Below, piece by piece: positions 34,323 to 44,565 of a stretch of 64,000 nucleotides of DNA; positions within the stretch are counted from its first letter, which is position 1, and each line of letters opens with the position of its first letter. The stretch comes from Planococcus sp. APC 4015. GTDB lineage: Bacteria; Actinomycetota; Actinomycetes; Actinomycetales; Microbacteriaceae. A program made the position numbers and the translations under genes. Under the pieces are notes generated by a model. That model was not told the DNA's origin. It saw only the letters and a list, made by a program, of their open reading frames with translations, and did not search any database. The stretch is from assembly GCA_030407505.1 (NCBI GenBank), contig JASDDH010000018.1, positions 1-64,000 on the forward strand, read 5' to 3'.

Positions 34323-34331
34323 TTATCCACA
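34323..34331 (+). promoter_or_regulatory. Perfect DnaA box, second copy
   Basis: TTATCCACA in the 120-nt divergent gap between 34283 and 34404, 971 bp from the first copy and in the same orientation. Confidence 0.6.
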
Positions 34332-34403
34332 CCCCTCGGCCGCCCTCCCGGACGCCTCAGGAAGGTGTGCTTCAATTCTCGACAGGACATCCCCCCTGTC
34401 TAG

Positions 34404-34856
34404 ATGGGCCTTGCCTTGGCAATGTCTCCTGCGGGGACCCCCCGCGCCTTCATCGCTCCTGCCGATCCGCACGAGATCACGCGCTTCTTCGCACCGCAGC
34501 GGACGCCGCACGCCGATCTCCCCGACCCCGACCCGCTCGTGCGCAACCTCACCCGCGGGGTGCTCGAAGTCTTCGCGGGCATCCGCGACGTCGAGCAGTT
34601 CGCCCGATGGCTCACCGAAGACGCCTACCGGAAGCTCGTGATCCGGGCGAACCTCGCTGCCCGCGCGCGCTCGGCGCGGGGCGTCCCCGCCCGGCGGACC
34701 GAACACGCGATCCTCTCGGTGCGGCACCAGTCCCCCGCCGACGGCGTCATCGAATCCGTCGTCATCGTGCGCGGCCCCGCGCGCACGCGCGCCGTGGCGC
34801 TCCGCCTCGAGGGGCGGGACGGGCGATGGCGGGCGACCTCGCTCGCGCTGCTCTGA
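34404..34856 (+). CDS. Rv3235-like family protein
   Basis: A 150-residue (or 144-residue) protein resembling the Rv3235 family of actinobacteria: residues about 45-75 give LVRNLTRGVLEVFAGIRDVEQFARWLTEDAY split across a helix pair, followed by a beta-sheet domain (HAILSVRHQSP...VVIVRGPARTRAVALRLEGRDGRW) like a small ketosteroid-isomerase/NTF2 fold. Function unknown; location near secA is conserved with Mycobacterium. ATG 34404 or 34422 could start it; neither has a ribosome-binding site. Confidence 0.75.
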   Translation: MGLALAMSPAGTPRAFIAPADPHEITRFFAPQRTPHADLPDPDPLVRNLTRGVLEVFAGIRDVEQFARWLTEDAYRKLVIRANLAARARSARGVPARRTEHAILSVRHQSPADGVIESVVIVRGPARTRAVALRLEGRDGRWRATSLALL

Positions 34857-34866
34857 CCGCCGGCGG

Positions 34867-36093
34867 CTACTGCCGGTAGGACGACAGGAAGTTGCCGAGC
34901 CGCTCGATCGCCTCGGTGAGCACGCGCGCCTCGGGTAGCGTCACGATGCGCAGGTGGTCGGGGGTGGGCCAGTTGAAGCCGGTGCCCGGGACGAGCAGCA
35001 CGTGCTCGGCGATCAGGAAGTCGTACACCAGCTTCTGATCGTCACGGATCTCGTGCACCTCGGGATCGAGCCGGGGGAAGGCGTACAGCGCGCCCTGGGG
35101 GCGCACGCACGAGACGCCGGGAATCGCCTCGAGGCTCTCCCACGCGGCATCCCGCTGCTCGTGCAGTCGGCCCGACGGACCGATCAGCGCATCGATGGAC
35201 TGCACGCCCGACAGGGCCGCCTGGACGGCGTGCTGCGCGGGGACGTTGGGGCACAGCCGCGTCGAGGCGAGCAGGGTGATGCCCTCGATGAACCCCTTCG
35301 CGTGGTCCTGTGGGCCGGTGATGACGAGCCACCCCGACCGGTAGCCCGCGACCCGGTACGTCTTGGACAGCCCGTTGAAGGTCAGCACGAGCAGGTCGGG
35401 GGCGACCGACGCCATCGGGATGTGCACCGCGTCGTCGAAGAGGATGCGGTCGTAGATCTCGTCGGCGAGCACGAGCAGGGAATGCTCGCGGGCGATCGCC
35501 GCGATGCCCTCGAGGATATCGCGCGAGTAGACGGCCCCCGTGGGATTGTTCGGGTTGATGACGACGATCGCCTTCGTGCGCGGACCGATCTTCGCCCGGA
35601 TGTCGTCGAGGTCGGGCTGCCAGCCGTTCTGCTCGTCGGCGATGTAGTGCACCGGCGTGCCGCCGCCCAGGCTCGTCATGGCGGTCCACAGCGGGTAGTC
35701 GGGCGCAGGGATGAGCACCTCGTCGCCCTCGTCGAGCAGCGCCTGCATGACCATGGTGATGAGCTCGGACACGCCGTTGCCGAGATAGACGTCTTCGGGA
35801 CCGAACGACGGGAAGGTGGGGTCCTCCTCGTAGCGGTACACCACGGCGCGGCGCGCCGACATGATGCCCTTGCTGTCGCTGTAGCCGTGCGCGTGCGGGA
35901 TCGAGTCGATCATGTCGCGCACGATCTGGAAGGGGGCTTCGAACCCGAAGACCGCGGGGTTGCCGGTGTTGAGCTTGAGGATCGTGCGCCCGTCGGCCTC
36001 GAGCCGATCGGCCTCGACGAGGGCCTGCCCGCGGATCTCGTACAGGACGTCCTTGAGCTTGCCGGACTGGTCGAGGGGGCGCAGCGGACTCAT
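34867..36093 (-). CDS. PLP-dependent class I/II aminotransferase (AlaA-like)
   Basis: A 408-residue fold-type I aminotransferase. NPNNPTG (180-186) and DEIYDRILFD (211-220) are the PLP/substrate strands and Lys244 in SKTYRVAGYRSGW forms the Schiff base. The N-terminal QSGKLKDVLYEIRG and GFEAPFQIV match the AlaA/alanine (or valine-pyruvate) transaminase subgroup. The open frame extends upstream, but TATCCT 6 nt before ATG 36093 fixes the start. Confidence 0.92.
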   Translation of the reverse strand: MSPLRPLDQSGKLKDVLYEIRGQALVEADRLEADGRTILKLNTGNPAVFGFEAPFQIVRDMIDSIPHAHGYSDSKGIMSARRAVVYRYEEDPTFPSFGPEDVYLGNGVSELITMVMQALLDEGDEVLIPAPDYPLWTAMTSLGGGTPVHYIADEQNGWQPDLDDIRAKIGPRTKAIVVINPNNPTGAVYSRDILEGIAAIAREHSLLVLADEIYDRILFDDAVHIPMASVAPDLLVLTFNGLSKTYRVAGYRSGWLVITGPQDHAKGFIEGITLLASTRLCPNVPAQHAVQAALSGVQSIDALIGPSGRLHEQRDAAWESLEAIPGVSCVRPQGALYAFPRLDPEVHEIRDDQKLVYDFLIAEHVLLVPGTGFNWPTPDHLRIVTLPEARVLTEAIERLGNFLSSYRQ

Positions 36094-36099
36094 CGGATC

Positions 36100-36105
36100 A
36101 GGATA
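36100..36105 (-). promoter_or_regulatory. Leaderless-type -10 hexamer of the aminotransferase
   Basis: TATCCT (minus strand), 6 nt before ATG 36093. Confidence 0.55.
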
Positions 36106-36163
36106 GCCGTGGGGCGAGGGTGCCAATCGACACCGTGTGGCCTCGCCCCCGGCATCCCTCCGT

Positions 36164-38977
<2,814 letters not shown>

Positions 38978-39056
38978 GGGGCATCTCCATCTGTCGGGTG
39001 CGGCGCCGATCGGCGCCGATCCGCACGGGCGCTGTCGCGCCCGGGCATACCCGCTC

Positions 39057-39062
39057 ATGTTA
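39057..39062 (-). promoter_or_regulatory. Candidate -10 of secA
   Basis: TAACAT (minus strand); predicted leader of about 75 nt to GTG 38977. Confidence 0.4.
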
Positions 39063-39118
39063 CCGGGCCGTGATCTTGGAATGGGCTGTGGACGATGCAG
39101 GGCTCGCCCCGGGCACGA

Positions 39119-39139
39119 CATACCGGGTATGCATATACT
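39119..39139 (+). promoter_or_regulatory. PadR promoter and operator
   Basis: CATACCGGGTATG (39119-39131) is a perfect palindrome around a central G, placed directly before the near-consensus -10 TATACT (39134-39139). A degenerate second copy, ATACTCGGTAGG, overlaps the -10. ATAC/GTAT palindromes are typical PadR sites, so autorepression is likely. Confidence 0.7.
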
Positions 39140-39167
39140 CGGTAGGCGATTCGTGGAAGGAGCCGGG

Positions 39168-39749
39168 ATGTCGGTGAGACAGAGCCTTCTCGCGATCCTC
39201 GACCAGGGGCCGTGCTACGGCTATCAGCTGCGCGCGGAGTTCGACCGACGCACCGGATCGACCTGGCCGCTCAACGTCGGACAGATCTACAACACCCTGG
39301 ACCGACTCGAGCGCGACGGTCTCGTCGCCAAGCGCGACATCGACGAGCGCGGGCACGTTTACTGGCAGATCACGGATGCCGGCAGCGCCGAGGCGCAGGC
39401 CTGGCTGCGCTCCCCCGTCGCCCGCGCCACGGGCACCCGGGACGAGCTCGCCCTCAAACTCGCCGTCGCCGCCACCCTGCCCGGCGCCCGGGTGGAGGAG
39501 CTCATCGGGGCGCAGCGCAGCGAGTCACGGGAGGGCCTGGCGCACCTCGTCGCCGAGGCCGGTGCCGCTCCCCGGGGTCCGGAAGGACTCGCGCGCGCGC
39601 TCGTCCTCGATTCGATGATCGCCGGGGCCGAGGCCGAGCTGCGGTGGCTCGACCGCGCCGAGGAGCGGCTCGCGCAGCATCCGGAGCATGCCATGGCCCT
39701 CGAACTGGCGACCGAGCGCCCACGGCGGGGACGACCCGCCAAGGCGTGA
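39168..39749 (+). CDS. PadR-family transcriptional repressor
   Basis: A 193-residue PadR s2-type regulator: N-terminal winged helix ([21 protein letters not shown]...[16 protein letters not shown]...[12 protein letters not shown], residues 1-70) and a C-terminal helical dimerisation domain (about 85-170). Such repressors sense toxic compounds and usually sit beside a transporter or enzyme; here it stands alone between secA and a helicase gene. Ribosome-binding site AAGGAG 8 nt before ATG 39168. Probably autoregulated. Confidence 0.9.
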   Translation: MSVRQSLLAILDQGPCYGYQLRAEFDRRTGSTWPLNVGQIYNTLDRLERDGLVAKRDIDERGHVYWQITDAGSAEAQAWLRSPVARATGTRDELALKLAVAATLPGARVEELIGAQRSESREGLAHLVAEAGAAPRGPEGLARALVLDSMIAGAEAELRWLDRAEERLAQHPEHAMALELATERPRRGRPAKA

Positions 39750-39788
39750 GCCCGCGCGGCGTCCTGTGGTCTCCCAGGCCGCACGCAC

Positions 39789-39794
39789 TATCCT
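39789..39794 (+). promoter_or_regulatory. Leaderless-type -10 hexamer of the DEAD-box helicase
   Basis: TATCCT, 5 nt, then GTG at 39800. Confidence 0.5.
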
Positions 39795-39799
39795 GAAGC

Positions 39800-41545
39800 G
39801 TGACTTCTGACGACACGGCCGTAGAGACCGAAACCCCCACGCTGACGTTCTCCGACCTCGGATTGAGCGACGCGGTACTGAAGGCCCTCCGCGACGTCGG
39901 CTACGAGACCCCCTCCGCCATCCAGGCGGCGACCATTCCGCCCCTCCTCGCGGGCAAGGACGTCGTCGGCCTCGCGCAGACCGGAACGGGCAAGACCGCC
40001 GCGTTCGCGCTGCCGATCATCGACCGCCTCGACCTGTCGCAGAAGACGCCGCAGGCACTGGTCCTCGCGCCGACCCGAGAGCTCGCGCTCCAGGTGTGCG
40101 AGGCGTTCGAGAAGTACGCGTCGCACCTCAAGGGCGTCCACATCCTCCCCGTCTACGGCGGACAGGGCTACGGCGTGCAGCTGTCGGCTCTGCGTCGCGG
40201 GGTCCACGTCGTCGTGGGTACCCCCGGTCGCATCATGGACCACCTCGACAAGGGCACGCTGGATCTGTCGGAGCTGAAGTACCTCGTGCTCGACGAGGCC
40301 GACGAGATGCTCAAGATGGGCTTCGCCGAAGACGTCGAGACGATCCTCGCCGACACTCCCGACACCAAGCAGGTCGCGCTGTTCTCGGCGACGATGCCCT
40401 CGACGATCCGTCGCATGTCGCAGCAGTACCTGCACGACCCCGAAGAGATCACCGTCAAGACGAAGACCACCACGTCGGCGACGATCACCCAGCGCTACCT
40501 CGTGGTGCAGTGGCAGCAGAAGATGGATGCCCTCACACGCATCCTCGAGGTCGAGAACTTCGAGGGCATGATCATCTTCGGCCGCACGAAGATCGTGACC
40601 GAGGAGATCGCCGAGAAGCTCCGCGCGCGCGGCTACTCGGCCGCCGCGATCAACGGCGACGTCGCGCAGGACAAGCGCGAGCGCACGGTCAACCAGCTCA
40701 AGTCGGGCAAGCTCGACATCCTCGTCGCGACCGACGTCGCCGCCCGGGGTCTGGACGTCGAGCGCATCTCGCACGTCGTGAACTTCGACATCCCTACCGA
40801 CACCGAGTCGTACGTGCACCGCATCGGCCGCACGGGCCGCGCCGGTCGCTCGGGCGACGCGATCAGCTTCGTCACGCCGCGCGAGCGGGGTCTCGTCCGC
40901 GCGATCGAGCGCGCGACGCGCCAGGAGCTCACCGAGATCCAGCTGCCGAGCGTCGACGAGGTCAACGTCACCCGCCTCGCGCGGTTCGACGACCGCATCA
41001 CGGCCGCCCTCGGCGAGACGGAGCGCATCGACCGGTTCCGCGACATCATCGCCCACTACGTGCGCAACCACGACATCCCCGAGGTCGACGTCGCGGCCGC
41101 GCTCGCGATCGTCGCACAGGGCGAGTCGCCCCTGCTTCTGGACGCGGAGCCCGAGCGGCCGCGACGCGAGTTCGTCGACCGGGGCGAGCGTCCCGCGCGC
41201 TTCGACCGCGATTCCGGCGACCGCCCCGAGCGCAAGGTGCGTCCGCCGCGTCCCGGCATGGCGACCTATCGCATCGCGGTCGGCAAGCGCCACCGCGTCG
41301 AGCCGCGCCAGATCGTCGGCGCCCTCGCCAACGAAGGCGGACTCAAGCGCGACGATTTCGGCGCGATCCAGATCCGCCCCGACTTCTCACTCGTGGACCT
41401 GCCGGCCGATCTGCCGCCGTCGACGCTCGACAAGCTGTCGGGCACCCGCATCTCGGGTCAGCTCATCCAGCTGCGACCCGACACCGGCGGTCGCCCCCGC
41501 AACGACGACGACCGTCCGCCGCGCAAGCCGCGTCACCGCGACTGA
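39800..41545 (+). CDS. DEAD-box ATP-dependent RNA helicase (CsdA/DeaD-like)
   Basis: A 581-residue helicase. Q motif (FSDLGLSDAVLKAL...), AQTGTGKT (motif I), PTRELALQ (Ia), DEAD (II), SAT (III), ARGLDV (V) and HRIGRTGRAGR (VI) are all present, followed by an acidic/basic linker and a C-terminal DbpA-type RNA-binding domain (YRIAVGKRHRVEPRQIVGAL). This layout fits the cold-shock and ribosome-assembly helicase CsdA/DeaD. The GTG at 39800 is supported by TATCCT. A modest hairpin follows the stop. Confidence 0.94.
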   Translation: MTSDDTAVETETPTLTFSDLGLSDAVLKALRDVGYETPSAIQAATIPPLLAGKDVVGLAQTGTGKTAAFALPIIDRLDLSQKTPQALVLAPTRELALQVCEAFEKYASHLKGVHILPVYGGQGYGVQLSALRRGVHVVVGTPGRIMDHLDKGTLDLSELKYLVLDEADEMLKMGFAEDVETILADTPDTKQVALFSATMPSTIRRMSQQYLHDPEEITVKTKTTTSATITQRYLVVQWQQKMDALTRILEVENFEGMIIFGRTKIVTEEIAEKLRARGYSAAAINGDVAQDKRERTVNQLKSGKLDILVATDVAARGLDVERISHVVNFDIPTDTESYVHRIGRTGRAGRSGDAISFVTPRERGLVRAIERATRQELTEIQLPSVDEVNVTRLARFDDRITAALGETERIDRFRDIIAHYVRNHDIPEVDVAAALAIVAQGESPLLLDAEPERPRREFVDRGERPARFDRDSGDRPERKVRPPRPGMATYRIAVGKRHRVEPRQIVGALANEGGLKRDDFGAIQIRPDFSLVDLPADLPPSTLDKLSGTRISGQLIQLRPDTGGRPRNDDDRPPRKPRHRD

Positions 41546-41551
41546 GCGTTC

Positions 41552-41576
41552 GCCGAGGGCGTCCACAACCCTCGGC
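41552..41576 (+). terminator. Hairpin after the helicase gene
   Basis: GCCGAGGG (41552-41559) pairs with CCCTCGGC (41569-41576), 9-nt loop, no T-run. Confidence 0.5.
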
Positions 41577-41595
41577 CGGCCTCCCGCCGCCCCCG

Positions 41596-41601
41596 TAGGA
41601 T
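41596..41601 (+). promoter_or_regulatory. Leaderless-type -10 hexamer of the coiled-coil gene
   Basis: TAGGAT, 6 nt, then ATG at 41608. Confidence 0.55.
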
Positions 41602-41607
41602 CGAGTC

Positions 41608-42954
41608 ATGTCGGGATTCTGGGGCAAGCGCAAACGCGAGCAGGAACAGCTTCAGGCTCAGGACGCGGACCTCGAACGCAAGGCGCAGACCGCCCTGGTG
41701 TCCGCTGACGAGCGCATCCGCGTCACGAGCGACGAGCTCGCCTTCGCCGAGGCCGAGCTCGGGCCCGATTCGACCAAGGAGCTTCGAGAGGCTCTCGCGT
41801 CGGTGAAGCAGCACATGGCCGAGGCCTTCCACCTCCACCAGCTGAACCACGACGAGATCCCCGACACCCCCGAGGAGCTGCGCACGCGCAACGCCCGGAT
41901 CGCGCAGCTGTGCGAGTGGGCCGAAGACCTCCTCGACGACCGCACCGAGTCGCTCGCCGAGCGTATCGCCCGGGCGCGGCGCGCTCCCGAGATCATCGCG
42001 ACCGTACGAGCGGATGCCGCACGCCTGCGCACCCGGCTCCCCCAGGCCCGCGAGACCGTGCAGCGACTCGGCGCCCGCTACGCCCCCGAGGCTCTCGCCC
42101 AGGTCGACGTGAACCCGTCCGAGGCCGAGCAGCTCCTCGGGTTCGCCGAGCACAGTGCCGCCATCGCGGAGCGACGACGCGAGGCCGGCCAGCGCGAGCA
42201 GGCCAATCTGGCGCTGGAGGCTGCCACCGAGTCGGTGCGTCGCGCCGCGACACTCCTGGATGCCGTCGAGACGTTCGAGGTCGAGGCGCTGCGCGCCGAG
42301 TCGACGCTGTCGGCGATCGTCGAGGATTCCCGCGAGGACATCGTCGTCGCCCTGCGCGAGAAGCCCACGCCGGCCGTCTCCGCCGCGATCAGCACGCTCC
42401 AGTCCGCGCTCGCGTCGCTGCCGGGCGCCGGGGTGAACACCGACCCCTTCGCGCTGCTCTCGCGTCTGCGCGATGCCAATGCCGGGCTGGATGCCGCGAT
42501 CGAAGCAGCACGCGAGCGGGCGGCGCGCGTCATCCCGCCGCTCGAGCACGTGCGCCACGCGATCGACGACGCGGATCGCCAGCTCGCCGTGGCACGCGAT
42601 GTGATCGCCGGGCATCGCGGCTACATCGGCGCCGACGCCCGCACGCGCATCGCCGAGTCCGAACGCGTGCGCGTCGACCTCGACCGCTATCTCGGCACGT
42701 CGGCCTCCGTGGCCACGACGATCGACGAAGACCAGCGCGACCAGGCGATGGCCATGGCCCGCCGTGCGGCGCACCTGGCCGGCGAGGCCCTGCAGCTCGC
42801 TCAGCGCGACATCGACCAGTCACGGCCGCAGCAGGGTCCCGATCAGTGGGGCGGCGGTTACGGCGGCGGCCGTCGCGGCGGCGGAGACGGCATGATGGGC
42901 GGCATCCTCGGCGGTCTCGTGATCGGCAGCCTGCTGGACGGCATGTTCGACTGA
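41608..42954 (+). CDS. Coiled-coil protein with Gly-rich tail, unidentified
   Basis: A 448-residue protein, almost entirely alpha-helical and heptad-like from about 5 to 395 (Ala/Glu/Arg-rich; for example QARETVQRLGARY, ERRREAGQREQANLALEAA), ending in a Gly-rich stretch (GGGYGGGRRGGG) and a short hydrophobic GGILGGLVIGSLLDGMF end. The helical core and tail resemble the C-terminal half of actinobacterial TPM-domain (DUF5129-like) proteins, but the N-terminal TPM domain and signal peptide are missing, so it is cytosolic. Function unknown. Confidence 0.7.
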   Translation: MSGFWGKRKREQEQLQAQDADLERKAQTALVSADERIRVTSDELAFAEAELGPDSTKELREALASVKQHMAEAFHLHQLNHDEIPDTPEELRTRNARIAQLCEWAEDLLDDRTESLAERIARARRAPEIIATVRADAARLRTRLPQARETVQRLGARYAPEALAQVDVNPSEAEQLLGFAEHSAAIAERRREAGQREQANLALEAATESVRRAATLLDAVETFEVEALRAESTLSAIVEDSREDIVVALREKPTPAVSAAISTLQSALASLPGAGVNTDPFALLSRLRDANAGLDAAIEAARERAARVIPPLEHVRHAIDDADRQLAVARDVIAGHRGYIGADARTRIAESERVRVDLDRYLGTSASVATTIDEDQRDQAMAMARRAAHLAGEALQLAQRDIDQSRPQQGPDQWGGGYGGGRRGGGDGMMGGILGGLVIGSLLDGMFD

Positions 42955-42996
42955 CGGCCGGCGCAGGGCATGACCTGCGCCACCGGGATGACATGA

Positions 42997-43026
42997 GGAT
43001 GCCGCGACCCGAAGGCCGCGGCATCC
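42997..43026. terminator. Hairpin between the coiled-coil and hpf genes
   Basis: GGATGCCGCG (42997-43006) pairs with CGCGGCATCC (43017-43026), 10-nt loop, between convergent genes. The arms are the over-represented word. Confidence 0.65.
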
Positions 43027-43042
43027 GTCGTTCACAGAGGTC

Positions 43043-43702
43043 CTAGGCGGCGCCCACCTCGGGGGCTGCCTGCGTCGTGAGCGAGATCACACCGTAGTCC
43101 CATCCCTTGCGGCGATACACCACGCTGGGGTGGTCGGTGCGGGCGTCGATGAACAGGAAGAAGTCGTGCCCGACGAGCTCCATGCGGTCGACGGCGTCTT
43201 CGACCGTCATCCACTCCGGTCCGAACTGCTTGGTGCGGATGACGACGGGCGTGTACTCCGCCTCTTCGTCGTCACTGGCCACCACGGGCACCTCGCCGGT
43301 CGCGACGGCTCGCAGCAACTCGACCGACGCCGGCTCGACGTCGACGCCCTGCAGGGAGCCGCTCTCCTTATCGAGCTTCGCACCACGCGGGTGACGACGC
43401 GCGTCGATCCGCTTGTCCTTGGCGCGACGCAACTGCTCGGCGAGCTTGTCGACGGCCATGTCGAGCGCGGCGAACTTGTCGCCGTCGACGGCCTCCGCTC
43501 GCACGAGAGGGCCCTTGCCGGTGAGCGTCAGCTCGACGGTCTCGTCTTCGACACGCCCGTTGTGGTAGGCGCGGTGCGTGACCTTGATGTCGAGCCGCTG
43601 CGCGCGTGGAGCGAGGTGCTCTATGCGGAGGGCCTTCTCATCGACCACTCCGCGGAAGCGATCCGAAACGCTCACTCCTACGCCGACGATGCTGGTTTCC
43701 AT
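43043..43702 (-). CDS. hpf: Ribosome hibernation-promoting factor, long form
   Basis: A 219-residue long HPF. N-terminal HPF/RaiA domain (about 1-105: ETSIVGVGVSVSDRFRG, KFAALDMAVDKLAEQLRRAKDK) and C-terminal dimerisation domain (about 158-212: VVIRTKQFGPEWMTVEDAVDRMELVGHDFFLF broken across strands). Long HPF dimers join two 70S ribosomes into 100S in stationary phase. Strong ribosome-binding site AAGGAGG before ATG 43702; the start 11 codons upstream lacks it. A TAGCGT hexamer at 43766-43771 gives a leader of about 55 nt. Confidence 0.95.
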   Translation of the reverse strand: METSIVGVGVSVSDRFRGVVDEKALRIEHLAPRAQRLDIKVTHRAYHNGRVEDETVELTLTGKGPLVRAEAVDGDKFAALDMAVDKLAEQLRRAKDKRIDARRHPRGAKLDKESGSLQGVDVEPASVELLRAVATGEVPVVASDDEEAEYTPVVIRTKQFGPEWMTVEDAVDRMELVGHDFFLFIDARTDHPSVVYRRKGWDYGVISLTTQAAPEVGAA

Positions 43703-43765
43703 CCTTGACCTCCTTGTTCCGGTCCGCCCGGTCAAGGGCGGACCATCAGTCGCCTTGGATCTCCC

Positions 43766-43771
43766 ACGCTA
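43766..43771 (-). promoter_or_regulatory. Candidate -10 of hpf
   Basis: TAGCGT (minus strand) in the 88-nt gap after comF. Confidence 0.4.
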
Positions 43772-43790
43772 TCCCTGCGTCACCCCCCTG

Positions 43791-44480
43791 TCACCTACCA
43801 GTTGCGAATGAGTCATCCGTATCTCCCCTCCGAATCGGCGACCGCCTCGGCGTGGCGGCGATCGTCACGGCCCCGATCACGGCGGTTCCCGAGGCGCGCA
43901 GCGCGCGAGCGGCTTCGGAGAGGGTCGCACCCGTCGTCACGACGTCGTCCAGCAGAAGGACAGGGCCGGATGCCGGGCGCCGCGCCGCCATGCTCGCGAC
44001 GACGTTCGCGCGGCGCGCCTCGATGTCGAGCCCGCGCTGGTCCCCAGGCTGACGCACGAGACGCAGGCGGCGCTCCACGGGCGCTCCGGCCCGCCGTGCG
44101 ACCAGCTCCGCGACGCGGAAGCCCCTCAGGCGGTACGACGCCCGCGAGGTCGGCACGGGCACGAGCACGGCCGACGGTGAACCGGATGCCGCGATCGCGG
44201 CATCCAGCGCAGGTGCGAGGTCGCGCGCGAGATGCGTGCGGCCGTCCTCTTTCAACGCGCGCACGACCCGCGCCGCGACACCGCCGTACGCGAGCCCGCT
44301 CCACACCTCGACGTCGCCGCGCACGTGCAGGACGGCCGGCGCGAGGCCTCTACGGCAGTCGTCGCACAGCGCGACGTCGAGCGCTCCGCAGCCCGCGCAG
44401 GTCACCGGCAGGATCAGGGCGAGGGCATCCGCGAGGGCCTGCCGCACGAGGGCGCGATCATCGAGCATGGCTCCGAGCAT
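43791..44480 (-). CDS. comF: ComF family phosphoribosyltransferase-like protein
   Basis: A 229-residue ComF/GntX protein. The N-terminal zinc ribbon CAGCGALDVALCDDC (about 28-42) is followed by a phosphoribosyltransferase domain with VLVPVPTSRASYRLRGF and the PRPP loop VLLLDDVVTTGATL. In naturally competent bacteria ComF assists DNA uptake; in actinobacteria the role is unproven. ATG 44480 or 44468 may start it; the second has GGAG just ahead. It is the last gene of the mtr-lpqB run (85-nt gap). Confidence 0.9.
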   Translation of the reverse strand: MLGAMLDDRALVRQALADALALILPVTCAGCGALDVALCDDCRRGLAPAVLHVRGDVEVWSGLAYGGVAARVVRALKEDGRTHLARDLAPALDAAIAASGSPSAVLVPVPTSRASYRLRGFRVAELVARRAGAPVERRLRLVRQPGDQRGLDIEARRANVVASMAARRPASGPVLLLDDVVTTGATLSEAARALRASGTAVIGAVTIAATPRRSPIRRGDTDDSFATGR

Positions 44481-44565
44481 CCCCGCAGCCCGACAGGCGT
44501 CGCGGTTCCCGCAGGACCATGCACGACAACGGCCCCGACTCGCGCCTCTGGGGAGGAGCCGAAAC

